Origin: Eudorina sp. 2006-703-Eu-15
Lineage: Eukaryota > Chlorophyta > Chlorophyceae > Chlamydomonadales > Volvocaceae
Assembly (NCBI GenBank): GCA_003117195.1
Contig: BDSI01000173.1
Location: 62,001-126,000, forward strand
Direction of reading: 5' to 3'
Length of the DNA stretch: 64,000 bases
Shown here: positions 47,601-59,300 of the stretch, piece by piece
How positions within the stretch are numbered: the first letter of the stretch is position 1
Layout of the letters: the number at the start of each line of letters is the position of its first letter
Made by a program: the position numbers and the translations under genes
Notes under the pieces: generated by a model
What the model was told of the DNA's origin: nothing
Seen by the model: the letters and a program-made list of their open reading frames with translations, nothing else
The model's database searches: none

Positions 47601-48933
47601 TCAAGCGGTGCATCCCAATCCTCAGCCGCCACAGCTAGTATCCCGGCTCGGATTGAACCTGCAAGCCCAATTTCACACTCTCGATGCCTTGGGGAATATA
47701 CCTTACCGAATGGCCAAGTTCGTTATCGGTGGAAGGTTGACCCGTAAATCGACGTAACCAACTACGTACCCTTGATAACATGTCGTCGCTAGAACCGTCT
47801 CATTAGAGATCGCAATAATCTGTGAGTTCCTTGTTATTATTCCAAGTAATACCCCTGATAAGTCCCCCTCTTTATTTCTGCGCGGGCCGCTGGTTGAGCC
47901 GCTGGTCTATGTATGTAAACGTTACAAGGTGGACCCGTGTCCCGACCGGGTGTTCCAACGGGCCCAGATAGCTCGTAGGCGCCGCATTTCATCAACCCCT
48001 ACCAAGGACTGCGCACCCATCCTCCATCTCACGCGGGGGTTCCATCCAGTCATCATACCTGCCAAGCAACGCACCGGGTTACCGGCGCGCCAGGATTGCC
48101 TCTGCTGGAAACTAACCGCGCCAGACCCGCTGAATCACATGGCAGGGAGGGAGCCGGGATTCGACCCGCGGATCTCCGGACAGAATGTCAGTGTCTTTCG
48201 CATTAGACGACCCCCCTGGTCTATGTATGACGCATAACCTGCTGTCAATCCTGACCCCTCCAGCCATCCCTCCGCGCCGCTACTACGACTGCCAACGGCC
48301 TGGGCACCCTGGTCAGCGCCGCCTTCACCTCCCAGTGGGGAGCCGTCACGGCCTCTCAGGCGGAGGGGTTCGTGGTGTTGCAGCAGCAGGTGGCGCAACA
48401 GCAGTCGGCAACAGCGGGGCCAGGTGCGTGCGTGCGGACGTACGTCTGGGAACACATACAGGTCCGCCGACGGGAACAGGGGGATGTGTACCCGGCCTGC
48501 TGGTGATCCTGATCGCGGATGTAAGCCAGGCTTACAGCCCCGAGTCATCCCGGCTTACGCCTTTGTGCTTACAGCGGACTACTCCGAATCGATCACTGGC
48601 AAGGGCACATTCATTCGCACATACACCCAGCTGTTGATCTATGGCTGGGTTGCGTTCTTGCGTGGTTGGACCACTACTGGCAGGTGGCTGCAGATGTGTC
48701 CTAGCTGTAAATAAATTCATTGCGTTTTTAATGCATTCCATGCAGGCGGCTCCTCCACGGGCGGCAGCCCGTCCATGTCTTCCTCTCTGCCGCTGCCGCT
48801 CATCCTCGGACTGACGTTGGGCGTCGGCTGCGGCCTGCTCGTGGCGGCCATCGCCGTCGTCAGCGTGCTCCTCTTCCGGCGGCGCACGAACGTCCCCGTC
48901 CGGCCCCTGATGCCGCAGTCGTCGAGCTCCTGA
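37182..48933 (+). CDS. Gene C: membrane-anchored M43-type zinc metalloprotease, complete
   Basis: Eighteen exons: 37182-37257, 37334-37495, 37979-38121, 38433-39158, 39677-39795, 40213-40305, 40813-41024, 41414-41799, 42630-42727, 43099-43169, 43454-43590, 43806-43903, 44245-44330, 44699-45643, 46161-46303, 46997-47089, 48264-48423, 48746-48933. All introns are GT-AG with the phases of gene B; the sum is 3936 nt (1311 residues plus stop TGA at 48931). Order: signal peptide ([15 protein letters not shown]), prodomain, catalytic domain with [11 protein letters not shown] at residues 477-487 and Met-turn Met at 577, two FN2-like modules around a polyproline spacer, Ser-Pro stalk at about 803-1117, SEA-like module at about 1118-1249, membrane helix and tail. 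Many exons are nearly identical to B, but intron sizes differ, partly through SINE insertions in introns 2 and 16. Confidence 0.9.
37598..37836 (+). mobile_element. 5'-truncated SINE copy in gene C intron 2
   Basis: The segment matches, in opposite orientation, the body of the complete SINE at 47916-48215: GCGGGTCTGGCGCGG, GGCAATCCTGGCGCGC, GATGGAGGATGGGTGCGCAG, GAGCTATCTGGGCCCGTTGG and the end CCACCTTGTAACG. It begins near the B-box part of the tRNA-like head and lacks the A-box, the expected form of a prematurely terminated reverse transcript. Confidence 0.85.
37979..39158 (+). other. Gene C coding exons 3-4: prodomain and start of catalytic domain
   Basis: Exon 3 encodes the same protein segment as gene B. 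Exon 4 (242 codons) keeps the prodomain Cys at 38658-38660, RRRMRRR at 38832-38852 and the [10 protein letters not shown] strand. Confidence 0.86.
39677..41799 (+). other. Gene C coding exons 5-8: M43-like catalytic core
   Basis: The zinc motif [11 protein letters not shown] is at 40922-40954, followed by [10 protein letters not shown] and, in exon 8, [10 protein letters not shown]. All catalytic residues are intact. Exon lengths equal those of gene B (119, 93, 212 and 386 nt). Confidence 0.9.
40569..40602 (+). repeat. Copy of a recurrent GACCCGCGGGGTCTGCTGTAACATCC motif
   Basis: The sequence CATGACCCGCGGGGTCTGC then TGTAACATCCTAAT lies in gene C intron 6 and matches the minus-strand copy at 30499-30540. 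Confidence 0.6.
42630..43169 (+). other. Gene C coding exons 9-10: first FN2-like module
   Basis: The exons read [36 protein letters not shown] and CIATC, with the Trp codon split TG|G. They differ from gene B at a handful of residues. Confidence 0.8.
43454..43590 (+). other. Gene C coding exon 11: polyproline spacer
   Basis: Forty-five codons start [16 protein letters not shown], then two polyproline blocks and SACQ. Length equals that of gene B. Confidence 0.82.
43806..44330 (+). other. Gene C coding exons 12-13: second FN2-like module
   Basis: The exons read [44 protein letters not shown] and YCN, with the Trp codon split TG|G. Confidence 0.8.
44599..44677. repeat. (CAT)n microsatellite, about 26 units
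   Basis: An uninterrupted CAT run ends 21 bases before the acceptor of the stalk exon at 44699. It occupies the region where branch point and polypyrimidine tract are expected. It is intronic in the model supported by the gene B alignment. Confidence 0.93.
44699..45643 (+). other. Gene C coding exon 14: Ser-Pro-rich stalk (314 codons)
   Basis: The exon opens [16 protein letters not shown] as in gene B, then diverges into PPSP, RPPSP and LPPSP repeats that are less regular, with more Ala, Leu and Ser toward the end. It closes ALTPTIT before the splice. Confidence 0.86.
47520..47725 (-). mobile_element. Probable second tRNA-derived SINE in gene C intron 16
   Basis: On the minus strand TGGCCATTCGGT (47705-47716) resembles an RNA polymerase III A-box, and GGTTCAATCC (47650-47659) a B-box. 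The sequence between them, with AATTGGGCTTGCA before the B-box, recalls a long-variable-arm tRNA such as tRNA-Ser. A body with GTACGAGTCCGG follows. I found no target duplication, so the ends are approximate. Confidence 0.45.
47916..48215 (-). mobile_element. Complete tRNA-headed SINE (300 bp) in gene C intron 16
   Basis: A perfect 14-bp duplication CTGGTCTATGTATG flanks the element at 47902-47915 and 48216-48229. Read on the minus strand, a tRNA-like head holds GTCTAATGCGAAAGAC (a D-arm-like stem, A-box region) and GGGTCGAATCCC (B-box, T-arm). The body then ends CCTTGTAACGTTTA. A truncated relative lies in intron 2 of the same gene, and a short piece of the 3' part occurs near 50330-50362. 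Confidence 0.88.
48746..48933 (+). other. Gene C coding exon 18: transmembrane helix and short tail
   Basis: A Gly/Ser linker leads to a helix of about 30 hydrophobic residues at 48787-48876, then RRR and a 19-residue tail ending QSSSS. The helix sequence matches gene B, but the tails differ in length. Confidence 0.88.
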
Positions 48934-49300
48934 AACTAACGCTGGGCTCAACCTTCACAGCGATGCTGAGTCGCCAGCAGCGGGTGGCTGGAGAGGATCC
49001 AGCCACCGGCGGCGGTGTTGGCGGGGGGGCGCTACCTCCCCGCGATGGCCGGAGCGATGCTGCGGATCCGAAGCGCAAGCTCGTGGCGTGTGAGCGAGTA
49101 GGTAGCTGAGAGGTGTGCACTCCTGACGGTGACCGTGCGTGCATGAGACTCCCAAGTAAGGTACGCAGGGGTCGCTCTGCACGCCGCGTACGTGTGCGGG
49201 GTCCCATCCGACGCTGATCGGCGGGGCAGCTACCCTACCTTGCCAATGCATGCATCGGGGAGACCAACGGCACCCAAGCACTCAACTCCGGCGGAGGGGT

Positions 49301-49350
49301 GTACCACTAGTACCGTACCACTAGTACCGTACCACTCGTACAGTACCACT
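49301..49350. repeat. GTACCACTAGTACC short tandem repeat
   Basis: Three to four imperfect copies of a 14-15-bp unit lie in the 3' flank of gene C. Confidence 0.8.
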
Positions 49351-50686
49351 TGGTCTTATTCATCACGCCATACAACTCCTACAACGTCTGCGAGCGAGGG
49401 TCCCAGCGTTCCACGCTCACCGCCAGCGGCCAGCAGCATTCCTCCGCCTAGATCCACGACAACCTCGCGACACGATCGTCACCAACTCCAGCGAACCTTT
49501 TGCGTCTGTATGTGCGAGGAATCGAACGAACCCGCCCGCCCGACCCAGACTGGAAGCGGATGCCTTCTGTTGACTCGCTCGGCCGGCGGCTGAGGGGCGG
49601 GGATGCGAGTGGTCCGTCGGCGGTCCGCCGCCGCGCGAGCGATCGACTCCGGAGGCAGTTATCCTGACGGGTGCGTGGGACCGACCCTTACATTTTGTCC
49701 TGCTGTCGGCTTAAAAGCTGTCGGAAATGTGGGTTCGTCGTGCAGCATGTACGTTGGACCATCCAACCGCTCGAGTGCACTACGTACTGTTGGATAGCAT
49801 TGCCATTGCAAGCAACGCATTGCTTACTTCATCTTATTCATCGGTGTAGATCTTACCTCCGTGCGTGATGGCATGAGATTTATCTATATTATCTGGCGGA
49901 CATGCCGTGCATTCTATCTATTGATTGCATGCGGCGACTGCCAGGGTGCGTGGCGGCATACATACAGCGATACAGGCGAATGCGATGCGTGGATGGAATG
50001 CGCAGGCAGGGCTGTCGCTCTGTGGCTGGACAAATGCCGCGATAGATAGATGACTACTGGGCGGGTTTCGTTGTCGTCCATTTTGCGCCGGCTGCTGTGA
50101 TGGACATCGGTACACGCAAGAGCGAGGCCAGCTGCTCATCTCCCCGGCGGTAGGTGTGTTTAGGTACGAGACCCGCACGACCGCGGATCCGCGGTAGGTG
50201 CGTTGTGATGCATGGTCGGGGAAATGTTTATTATTATGACGCGCGCGCGCTTGGGGTGGATCCGCATTGGACGTCGGTGGCATACGTGCGTGGGCTTAGT
50301 ACGGCGGGAGGCGCATGCAACGGGAGACACGTTGGAACACCCGGTTGGGACTCGGGTCCACCGACCTTCACTGCTGTATGAGACGGGCGGCGGCTGTATG
50401 TAGGATGATGTATGTATGCAACGAATGCAGCAGGTGACTTTGTTTTGGGGAGGGCGCGCGTCTGTCACCATCAGTGCCGGTCCCGAAGGTTAGTGCGTGT
50501 ATGTACGGCAGGGTGGGGGCAGGTGTACGGAAGTGCAGCTAGGTCGGCGTCGGCCCCCCCCTGAGACTGGTATCTGCTGACTAACTAACCGGCTAGTGCA
50601 CTCCGCCAGCCAGTCACAATAACAACAATAACGTATATACGTACGTAAACGACTGCACGACGGTACGTCGATTCCGACTATTCCGA

Positions 50687-50687
<1 letters not shown>

Positions 50688-50726
<39 letters not shown>
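50688..50726. repeat. (CA)n microsatellite
   Basis: About nineteen uninterrupted CA units lie in the C-D spacer. Confidence 0.95.
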
Positions 50727-50727
<1 letters not shown>

Positions 50728-52937
50728 CCCATCGTCGGTCCCCCGGATGAAATAGGTCGGGGTGTAGAGGGATGGATCTCAGGACAAGCGGCGGCCTTGA
50801 AGGAGCTGCTGGAGCCAAGACTTGGCTTCAAGGAGGCGACTGTGCCTCGGCGGACATATACAGCGCTACTGACAGCGTGTGTACAGTGGAATGAGGGGTG
50901 GCTGGCCCCTGGGCCTCTGAATAATCAGTTGGCTGAAGGACAACAGGAACGCAGCGCTCCTGCGATGATAACGGTGTACAGGCGCGGGTGTGCGTGCCTG
51001 GTGGTAGTCAAATAACGCGGCTGTAGGAGGCTGTAGGCACCTGGGCTAGTTGAACTGGCTAATGGACTATCAGGTGGACGCAGTCCTGCGACGATTACGG
51101 TAGGCGGTGAGTACCCCCCTCGATGGGCGGTACAGTGTGGACTAAGTGGACTATGCCCCTCCTCATCAGAGGAGTGCTTCGGCGGTCTCCCGAATGGGGC
51201 GGGTTAGCGCCCCCGGCCAGCGTCGGCCCGGCAGATATGTAACGAGACACACACACACACACCGGACCCTCCACTGGTCCTATTACTGCTCTCTCACATC
51301 GCCGGCATATGAGTGTTGCTCACTTCAACAAGCCTATGGCTGTAATTACAGGCTCCTGCATCGCTTCGAAACCGAGTTACTTATAGAGTTGGCGGGGGGG
51401 TGCATGGACAGCCAAGAGCGAGACTAGCTATATATCTATAGTCGCAACGTCCGAATGATCGGCTGGAGGGAGAAAACCGTAGCTACTAGAGGGTACGTGT
51501 ATATAAATGTGGGTCTGCGGCCCGCCGGAGACCCTCCGAGGTGACCCACTCCCGCCCCAGCCACGCCGCCGTGCATGTGGCGCGGACCACTTCGAGCAGG
51601 CATTCCTTGCCGATTCTTACGGCGTTGTCCGTCGGAGCCTTTCAAGGGCGGGTGCAGGACATAGCCGAGCGATATGTGCCCCGCTGCAACCCGGAATGGA
51701 GCCATGCACCTCTTGGTGGCAGTCTCATTGATAGGTGCCCCCTGCGGCGCTACCCTATCCGGGGGCCCCCGCACCTGAGGCGGCCCTCGTGGTAGATCTT
51801 ACTATACTTTACCTGCTTGGCGGCTGGAGGGCATCGTTGGGGCTACAGACGAATACACTATACTGGAGCCTGTATGTCGATCTGGGCCGAGGAAGGGATC
51901 CGAAGCTGCTGGCGACGATGACACAGCGGGATGCGTGGTCGGATCGAGCAGCACAGGATGAAGCCCGGGTAGGGGTCCGATTGAATGGCTGGTGCGCAGA
52001 GGGCAGCGCGGGCTTTGCGGAGTCCTTTGCGGGAGACTGCCTGATGAGTCCGCGGAACAGGTAGCTGCATATAGGGTCGCAGCGGAAGTCGGAGTCACCG
52101 GTGGATGGGCCGTTGGCGACCGTAGATAGGATGGTCGGCCCCCAGGACAGGTGCCAAGCGAGTCCGCAAAGGACTCCGAAGCCTGGGCATTGCCGCGTCA
52201 AGCAAACGGCGGCCCGGGGTTCCTGCTCCGACCCACTACTCAGTCGTCTGTCACCCGCGAGCCTGCCGTATGGCGTTAACAGCCCCCTGTAGGATATCTC
52301 CCACACGCCGGCTCCATGGATAACATAACCTTCTCCATAATGAAAGCACAGGCTAATTGATGTTACGAAAAGAGAAATTATGCATAAGAATTGCAGTGCG
52401 ACTTATGGTGCTGAAAAACTCATCATGCGACAGGGTTAAAATTTGGGCCACTCAGGCCCTTTCGTAGACAACTAATGTAAGCTCTGTGGTGCCAATTACA
52501 TCGACTAACGACGTCTAGCCCGATTGCAAAGATGTACAGCAGTTGAGCAGCTCAGCAGCAGGCTTCCCGCTTCAATGCGCCGTTCAACATCCCATGTACA
52601 GCAAGGGCTGTACCGCGTTTTTCGTTATAGCCATAGTGCTTATACCTTGGAATATGACTGTACCTCACTTACCTCGGAGAAACCTTGCCCACGGGCATTG
52701 GCGATGAAGTTTTTCGATAACACAACGCCCCGGGTCACCAATTGTCTGTATTTGCATACAATTTTTCCTCCGATATAGCAGTGCTTTAGAGCTCTATACC
52801 TTTCCAGAAGACCGACTTTGAGGTTGACTGTCAAGTGTCAACGGCTGCGGAAGAGGAGGAAAATTCACAATCGCCAACTGAAAATGCTTTGATATACTTC
52901 TTTCATCTTGGAGGGCGTCGTGAATCACTAGTCACAT

Positions 52938-53302
52938 ATGACGTGTAAACTTCGACTGACCGTGGCGGTCTTGTGTTCGATGCTGCTGCCAGCCGCCCCG
53001 TCAGATGACTGGCATCATAACAGACACCAACTTTCATATAACGGGGCATCAGGTGCGACAGAGCAGATGTGGCACTGGTGCCATGAGTGCTTCGCCAGTT
53101 AGCTCAGCCGACTCAGCCCCGTCGCGCTCTTGTCCACGAGCAACAGGCTATTTGGTCACGTCGTCCAAGCCATACCTGAAGATAACGGACACCAGCACTG
53201 CATCGGGTAAAGACATGGATGCGTTATACGAGCAGGCCAGCAGCGTATCAGCCATCGCCTACCTGATGTACGCCGCAGCCCGGCCCCTGTCCCAGGCTGC
53301 CG
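52938..53302 (+). other. Gene D coding exons 1-2: signal peptide and N-terminal segment
   Basis: Exon 1 carries the signal peptide plus an extra segment DDWHHNRHQLSYNGAS not seen in B or C. A 94-bp intron follows. Exon 2 begins GYLVTSSKPYLKITD and ends YEQASSVSAIAYLMYAAARP, aligning with exon 2 of B. Confidence 0.78.
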
Positions 53303-56300
53303 GTGAGTGCCCCGCCCCCGCGTGTCGTCCTCGAAGGAAGCCGGACGCGACGGCATTGATCGATCGGCAACCAAGCACTGGGCAGGACTTAAACACCCCG
53401 GGTCTCCACCCTAGCGATCCAAGTGCAGAGGGGCGCTGGTGGGCACGGTGTCGGTGTGTCGGTCACTGTGATGAGCGGAACGATGGTTCGGGCTCTGCTG
53501 GCAAAACTTAGCTGCACAAACCGCCGGGGCGTTCAGGTACGAGGCGGGGCTGGGTGTGACGCAGCCGAGCCACACTTCCTGACGTCAAAACATGCCCATC
53601 GTCCGCAGGCTCTTCGAATGCGCTGCTGCCGTACCTGACGCCCGTAGTCATGAGGGTGTACGCCTCACGTGGAGATCGATGTGGCACGCCGCTGGTGGAG
53701 CAGATGTACGGATTGTCGCAGCGGATGTACGGAACCCCGGCCCTGCAGGTAGTGGCCGTCGGGCCTCTACACAAAGCGCTGGCGGGAGCGAGTCCTGTCT
53801 GTCCGGTGTCGTAGCGTACTGCTGGCAGCCAGGCACTCATAAATGTTGCGTCTCTCACCGGTTGGATCCCACCGCAGTGGACCCCAGCGAGCACCTCGCC
53901 GGTGAAAGCCGAAGCCTCCTCCTCCTCCTCCTCACCCGGCACTCCACCTGTGCGCATTGGCGGCGAGCGAGATACTTGCACCGACCCGAGCATGGGAGCG
54001 CGTGTTTATACATATGTGTGTGTGCTAAATTATTAATGAGAAGCCCACCCAAAACCGCCCAGGCCCGGACACTTACCTAAACCTGCGATTTACATGTGTG
54101 TGGGTATGTCTCCTGGAAACAATTAGTCAGAGGCGTGCTAAACGGACCGTACCATTCATTGACCCGGCAGAAGGGGACGCGGAGGCGCGCTGCAGGGTCA
54201 CCGGCCTTACTGTAAGCAGATCGTAAAAACCCTAGCCATTCGCGGATCTTGTACTACCGTTTGGCCCGCCCTCGCTCCTCGCACCGCCAGGCCTGCCACT
54301 ACCCGCTGTACACGGCCCTGGGCGCCGTGTTCTCCTGGGTCCGTGACCACATCCCTTTGAGGGCCCAGGAGGTGGCCGACCAGCCCCTGGCCACCGCCCT
54401 GTGGCCCGACCTGGACCGGGTCCCCGCCCTGGAGCTCACCGCCGCAGTGGCGGCCGCACTGGACGACCCGGACCAGCTGGGCGACACCGCGGCGGTGCTG
54501 GGGGCCGGCTGCGAGATGGCCCCCGGGGACCTGGCGGCCCTGGTGCCCGACATAGCCACAGCCCTGACGCAGCTGCACGAGGACCTGCCCATGCTGCAGC
54601 GCATCGGAGAGCAGCTGCATCGATCCAGGTGGGAGTCACGGCACGTGGAGTCCCCTGGAGTCGTCTCGCCAGATTCGAAAGGCGGACAACAGGTCCGGTT
54701 TCAAGGAGGCGAGATTGGCACTGCCGGCGGTGGCACCGCCCTCGGATCCAAGGGCCTCAACTGGGCCGACCGCCGCCGCGGCCTGGCCACCACCACGACG
54801 ACCTACTTCTACGATATGCCCACGGGCTTCAACGCCTCCGCCCCAGCCACCCTGCCCTCCGTGTTCATCCCCCTCATCTTCCACATCATGCTCTACAACG
54901 ACACAACGGGTGCCCTCGGGCCCGCCAGCTACTTTCAGGCGCCGGTCTATGTGGACAGGCTGGTCCGCCTGACCAACCTGATGGCCAAGCCCACCAACTT
55001 CCAGTTTTTCGTCAAGGTGCGGTCATGTATACCCCTGATGAGGTGTCCCACATCATGCATGTGCGGCGCACGTCGTAGTGCGGTTGGGCCCAGATCCATT
55101 TGCTGGGCCGTCCAGCTGGGCTATTGCACGGGCACGGCTGTTTCATTTCGGTTGTTCGTTTGTCAAGGTACGACACGGTACGTACGGCACAGTGCGTGCG
55201 CATCCGTGTGGGCTTGAGCGCAACCTGTGTGGTGAGCGAGCGTCTGTCTGTCCGACGGCATGGGCCAGGCCTCTCCAACGGCTTTGTAACGGTTGCACCT
55301 GCCGGGGGGAGGAATTCCCTTTGCGCGCCTGCGCGTCCTGTCCGACGAGGGGCCCCTAAGAGTGGATGAGCGGACTCGATTGATATTACCGTATTGTGAT
55401 GCGCGCAGGAGGTTCGCAGCAACAGGACGGACTACCCCTACCTGCTGGTGGGAGATCGTAACACGTGGCTGGGGCTGCAGGACTGTTCCGGGACGAGCTG
55501 CCTGCGCAACAAGACGTTCGTGTCGACGTAGGTTGACGTAGGTTGAGAAGCCCCCCCTGCGTGCGTGACATGCCGCATGCCGAGCCTTGCGCGTGCGTCC
55601 TGCGAGGTCACCGCGCGCGTGAGTGTGTGTGTAGTACCTCGAGCTGATTTGGTTACGTGTTTGGCCAGGCCCGACGCTGCCCAACGGGCTGCTGGCCCAT
55701 CTCCATCGGAAAGGCCCCGCCGATGCCCCCTCTCCCAGAAAGGGGGCAGAGGGGCGTTGGGGCCTCCGTCCCCCCGTTCCTCGTGCGTGATTGCCGTTCT
55801 GAGCAAACGTGAAGGTGGCGACAGCCGCGCCCCCACCAGCTCGGGACAGGTCCGAAGCCTGCGCAGTCTCGCACTTGCTGCCGGCTGCGCGACTTCGTTC
55901 CTCAAGTCCGTGCAGCCGCGTGGCGCCTTCCTCAGCCCATGCATGCGGCGCCAGTTGGCAGTTGTCGATGCAAGGTAGCTGCGTCGGTAGTCTGGGATTC
56001 CTAGGGTCCGCACCTACCCGCAGCTGCGGGCGTAACTGGTTTGGGTCGGGCTGGCATCTCGCTAAACACATCAGCGTGCGCGGTGTGCAGCGCGAAGTGA
56101 GTGCGGAACCTGGCTGCAGGACGGGTAGGTGCGGTTGCAGCCACCGCCTGGCGACATCACCAAGGTGGCATGAAGCACGTTAAAGAGGACCCCGCGGGTC
56201 ATCGGTGACAGCCGCGGTCCTTTTTTTCACACCAAGGTTGCAACATACTATACTGGGGTACTGAGCGAGGGGATGAATAGCTCATCCCGCCGATGCAATG

Positions 56301-59300
56301 TAATACATTCGCATACACGCCCCTTGCATGTAACGCACAACTGTTCTGCCCGCCTGAGAACACACCTCACGCTCGATGCCGTGCAGGGTGATCGCGGATT
56401 TTCCTCGGAGCATCAACATATTCGTCACCAGCGACACGTCGGTGACGAATGCCGCCACGACGGGCTTCGCCTACGTTCCGGGGTGGGTCGCTGAAGGGCG
56501 CCCGAGGGTGGATGCGGACTATCCACTCGCCCAATCGGACCTTCGGCGTTTGGATGGCGGCAGCTGTGCTTAGCTCTAAGCTGGCGCATAGGAAAGCCTG
56601 CCAGGCCGCACATGTACCGGTCCCTTCGTCGGCGCTAAAGTTATGGAGGAGAGCCGCAATGCATGAGGCGCTAATACTGCGAATACTGCTGTATGTGTGC
56701 TTGCGTGTTTTGAGGGGAAACCCGGCTGAAACGAATAGGAGGCGTGCGCGCATGTGCTTAGAGAGAAGCCCGCCCGAGCCACCCAAGCGCAAACATGTGA
56801 GTGTGTTGTATTGAAAACGTCTGTGATTTTTGTAAAGCAGACCCACTGTGGAGTGAATCGTTAACGCGTACATCTGCATCTCGGTGGGCAGAGACAGGGC
56901 TGGCAGGGGCGACGACTGCGGGGGACGACGGTGAGGGGGCGCTTGGTGAGGGGCGGTCGCCATCACAGCCCCACATACCTCCCACGCCCGCATGAATGCC
57001 AACCCCATGGTATGCGTGTGGTTAGTGAAGGACCCGCCCATACTAACGCCCCGCCAAGGAGCGTGTGTGTATGTCCTCACGTGGTGGTGGCCCCCGCCGT
57101 GCTCTTCGGCCGCATCTAGCCCCTCCGGCCACGGCCTGGCCCTGACCCCTGTCCATGTGTATCAACCCCTTTCCCTTTATGTAACACCCTCGTTCCTGTA
57201 ATTACCTACCCCCACGCAGCTCCGACACAATCCCCGGCAATGGCTACATCTTTATGAGCTTCGACAGCGTCGCCACCAGCGGCTATAACTCGCCCTCCCA
57301 GTACAACGACGGTGCCGTGACGCTGCTGCACGAGATCTTCCACCACCTCGGGCTGCAGCACACCTTCGGTCCCAAGTCCCAAGTCACGTGCTCCGATGAC
57401 GATTACGTGATTGACACGCCGTCCACACTCGGTGTGTATGTTGCTGCGTGTGGGGCTGCTTGGGGCTGGGACACGGGTGTGGGTCAGGCGGGCTGGAGAG
57501 GACCTGGATGGAAGCAGGCGCGTGTGTGTACGGCAGCTGCTGCTGCGTGCTGCTGCCAGTGACTCGCTCCCCGTGTCGAGGCTGTGGAGTGGGGTTGTCT
57601 CTGCTTCAAAGTCTCAGCATTATTACAGCACGAGTATTTCACATACAGCACACCTATTTCAGGAGAAACAGATTGAACAGATTCAAGGATGAGCACGCAA
57701 GATGGGCTTCAGGGCGGCCCGAGGCGATATGATTCAGGCGCTCTGACGGCGCTCTGATTTGAACATCCACACAGCACGGAGGGGGGGGGCGCCTCCAGCA
57801 GAGGCTCCGAAATGGGCACGCGATGGCCATCGCGATGGATAATATGTAAATCAACCAATGTCCACTGCTCACGCATCCTCGCTCCTCGTCGGCATTCAAC
57901 ACGCTCGCAAGCCGTGCGTGTCATCCCATGGCGGGGATGCTCACTCCCGCCGCTTCCAACCACCGCTCAATCGATGAACTTGCGCGTTGCATGTATGGTG
58001 GATGTGCTCCTGCAGGTGACGCGGGCAGCTCCTTCCAGGCAGCGGCCTACGCGTACTGCATGGAGCTGTTCTGGGGCCAGTACGGCGGCGACTGGGACGC
58101 GGCCTACACCCGCTTGAGCTCCCGACTTGGCATCCCCGACACGGACATGAACGCCTGGGCGGACTCGTGCCCCACCAACGCCGGGTACGACGAGCTGGGC
58201 AACTACATGACGTACGACGTGTCCGTCTGCTACGCGACGCTGGGTCACTTCACGGAGGCGCAGGCGCAGCGCGCGCACTACGTGACGTCGGAGCTGAACC
58301 CCGTGTTGTACGCCTGGGGACAGTACTACGCGCGGAACGCGGCGCCGCCGCCGCCGCAGTCACCGCCGCCGCCCGAGAACTACACCAACGTCTGCAAGGT
58401 AGGTAACTAGGTATGTAGGGGACGGGGGGCGGGGGCGGGACGGGCGGGGGCGGGGGACATCTCAGTAAGAGCCGGGGAGATGCGGACGTGTGGGACTTGG
58501 GAGTTGGGTTCTTGGGTATGGGCTTCGGATGGAAGCGGGTGGACACGCACCTCTGGCCCCGCCCGCGACTGACGGCTCCCCAGAGGTTCATGCGGAGCGC
58601 ATGCATGTGTGTGGGGCCCGGCATGAGCCCTGCATGCGAAGGCACCAGACGACATCGTGCGGTTGAGTAAACGGTAAGCGAGTGAGTGAGTGAATGAGCA
58701 CCGCTACTCCACATATGTAGATAGGTAGGTACGTAGGTAGGTTCCCCGCACGTACCTCCGCGGAGGACGCTGCCATGCTACCGTGGTGGCAGCTCGCCGT
58801 TGGCCAACGGGGACCAACAGCCGGTGCCGCCATGGAGGGGACGCTGTGGAGGGGCAGCATCTGCAGTGTCCAAGCGGCGCCCCGTCCAAGCACCGCTTCA
58901 TCACCCCTCAACCGCTGCCCCGCCACCGGCACTCCGCCGCTCCACCCACCGTTCCACCACGGGTCTCTAGGGTTTGCAGTGTCGATGTTTATGTGACCAT
59001 ACATGCACGCGCGTCCGTTCTGTCTCTCTCTCTTTGCTGCGTGCGTCGACTTCAGGCGACAACGAATAACTGTGCGTGCAAAGCCAGCTGGTCGTACAAC
59101 GGTAACAACTACTCGTACTGTGACCGCCTTGACAACACAACCTACACATGGTGGGTGGTGGGTAGAGTGTGGAGGCGGAGGTGACGTACGGTGACCAGAT
59201 GGCATCTTAAGGTACTTGGCGGTAGGTCTCAACAGTACTAGGAGCGTAGACATGAGCCTTCCAGAACCTTCCTCCAGTGCATGCTGATTCAATGCCCTGC

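Larger units (their letters stand above)
46161..48423 (+). other. Gene C coding exons 15-17: SEA-like juxtamembrane module with GSIVV
   Basis: The coding parts are 46161-46303, 46997-47089 and 48264-48423. Exon 16 encodes [19 protein letters not shown], with the Gly-Ser-Ile-Val-Val codons at 47036-47050. Exon 17 uses an acceptor 22-24 nt upstream relative to that of gene B, adding PSLR at the junction in place of the start of gene B's ITDD. Confidence 0.7.
48934..52937. other. Spacer between genes C and D
   Basis: The first 300 bases and a block near 49690-49870 match the 3' flank of gene B. No gene is supported beyond that. Open frames at 50797-51015 and 51735-52064 on the plus strand and 51809-52306 on the minus strand have no recognisable domain and no paralog. 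The stretch holds a GTACCACTAGTACC repeat, a SINE fragment near 50330, a CA repeat, and an inverted pair CGGAGTCCTTTGCGG (about 52016) and its complement (about 52163). AT-rich DNA precedes gene D. Confidence 0.55.

Noticed and set aside
48150..48215. Functional tRNA gene on the minus strand
   Set aside because: The anticodon arm is degenerate, and the sequence is the head of a 300-bp element bounded by a 14-bp target duplication.
51735..52306. Overlapping open frames on both strands in the C-D spacer
   Set aside because: No recognisable domain and no splice-compatible neighbours. An old transposon remnant is possible but not supported.
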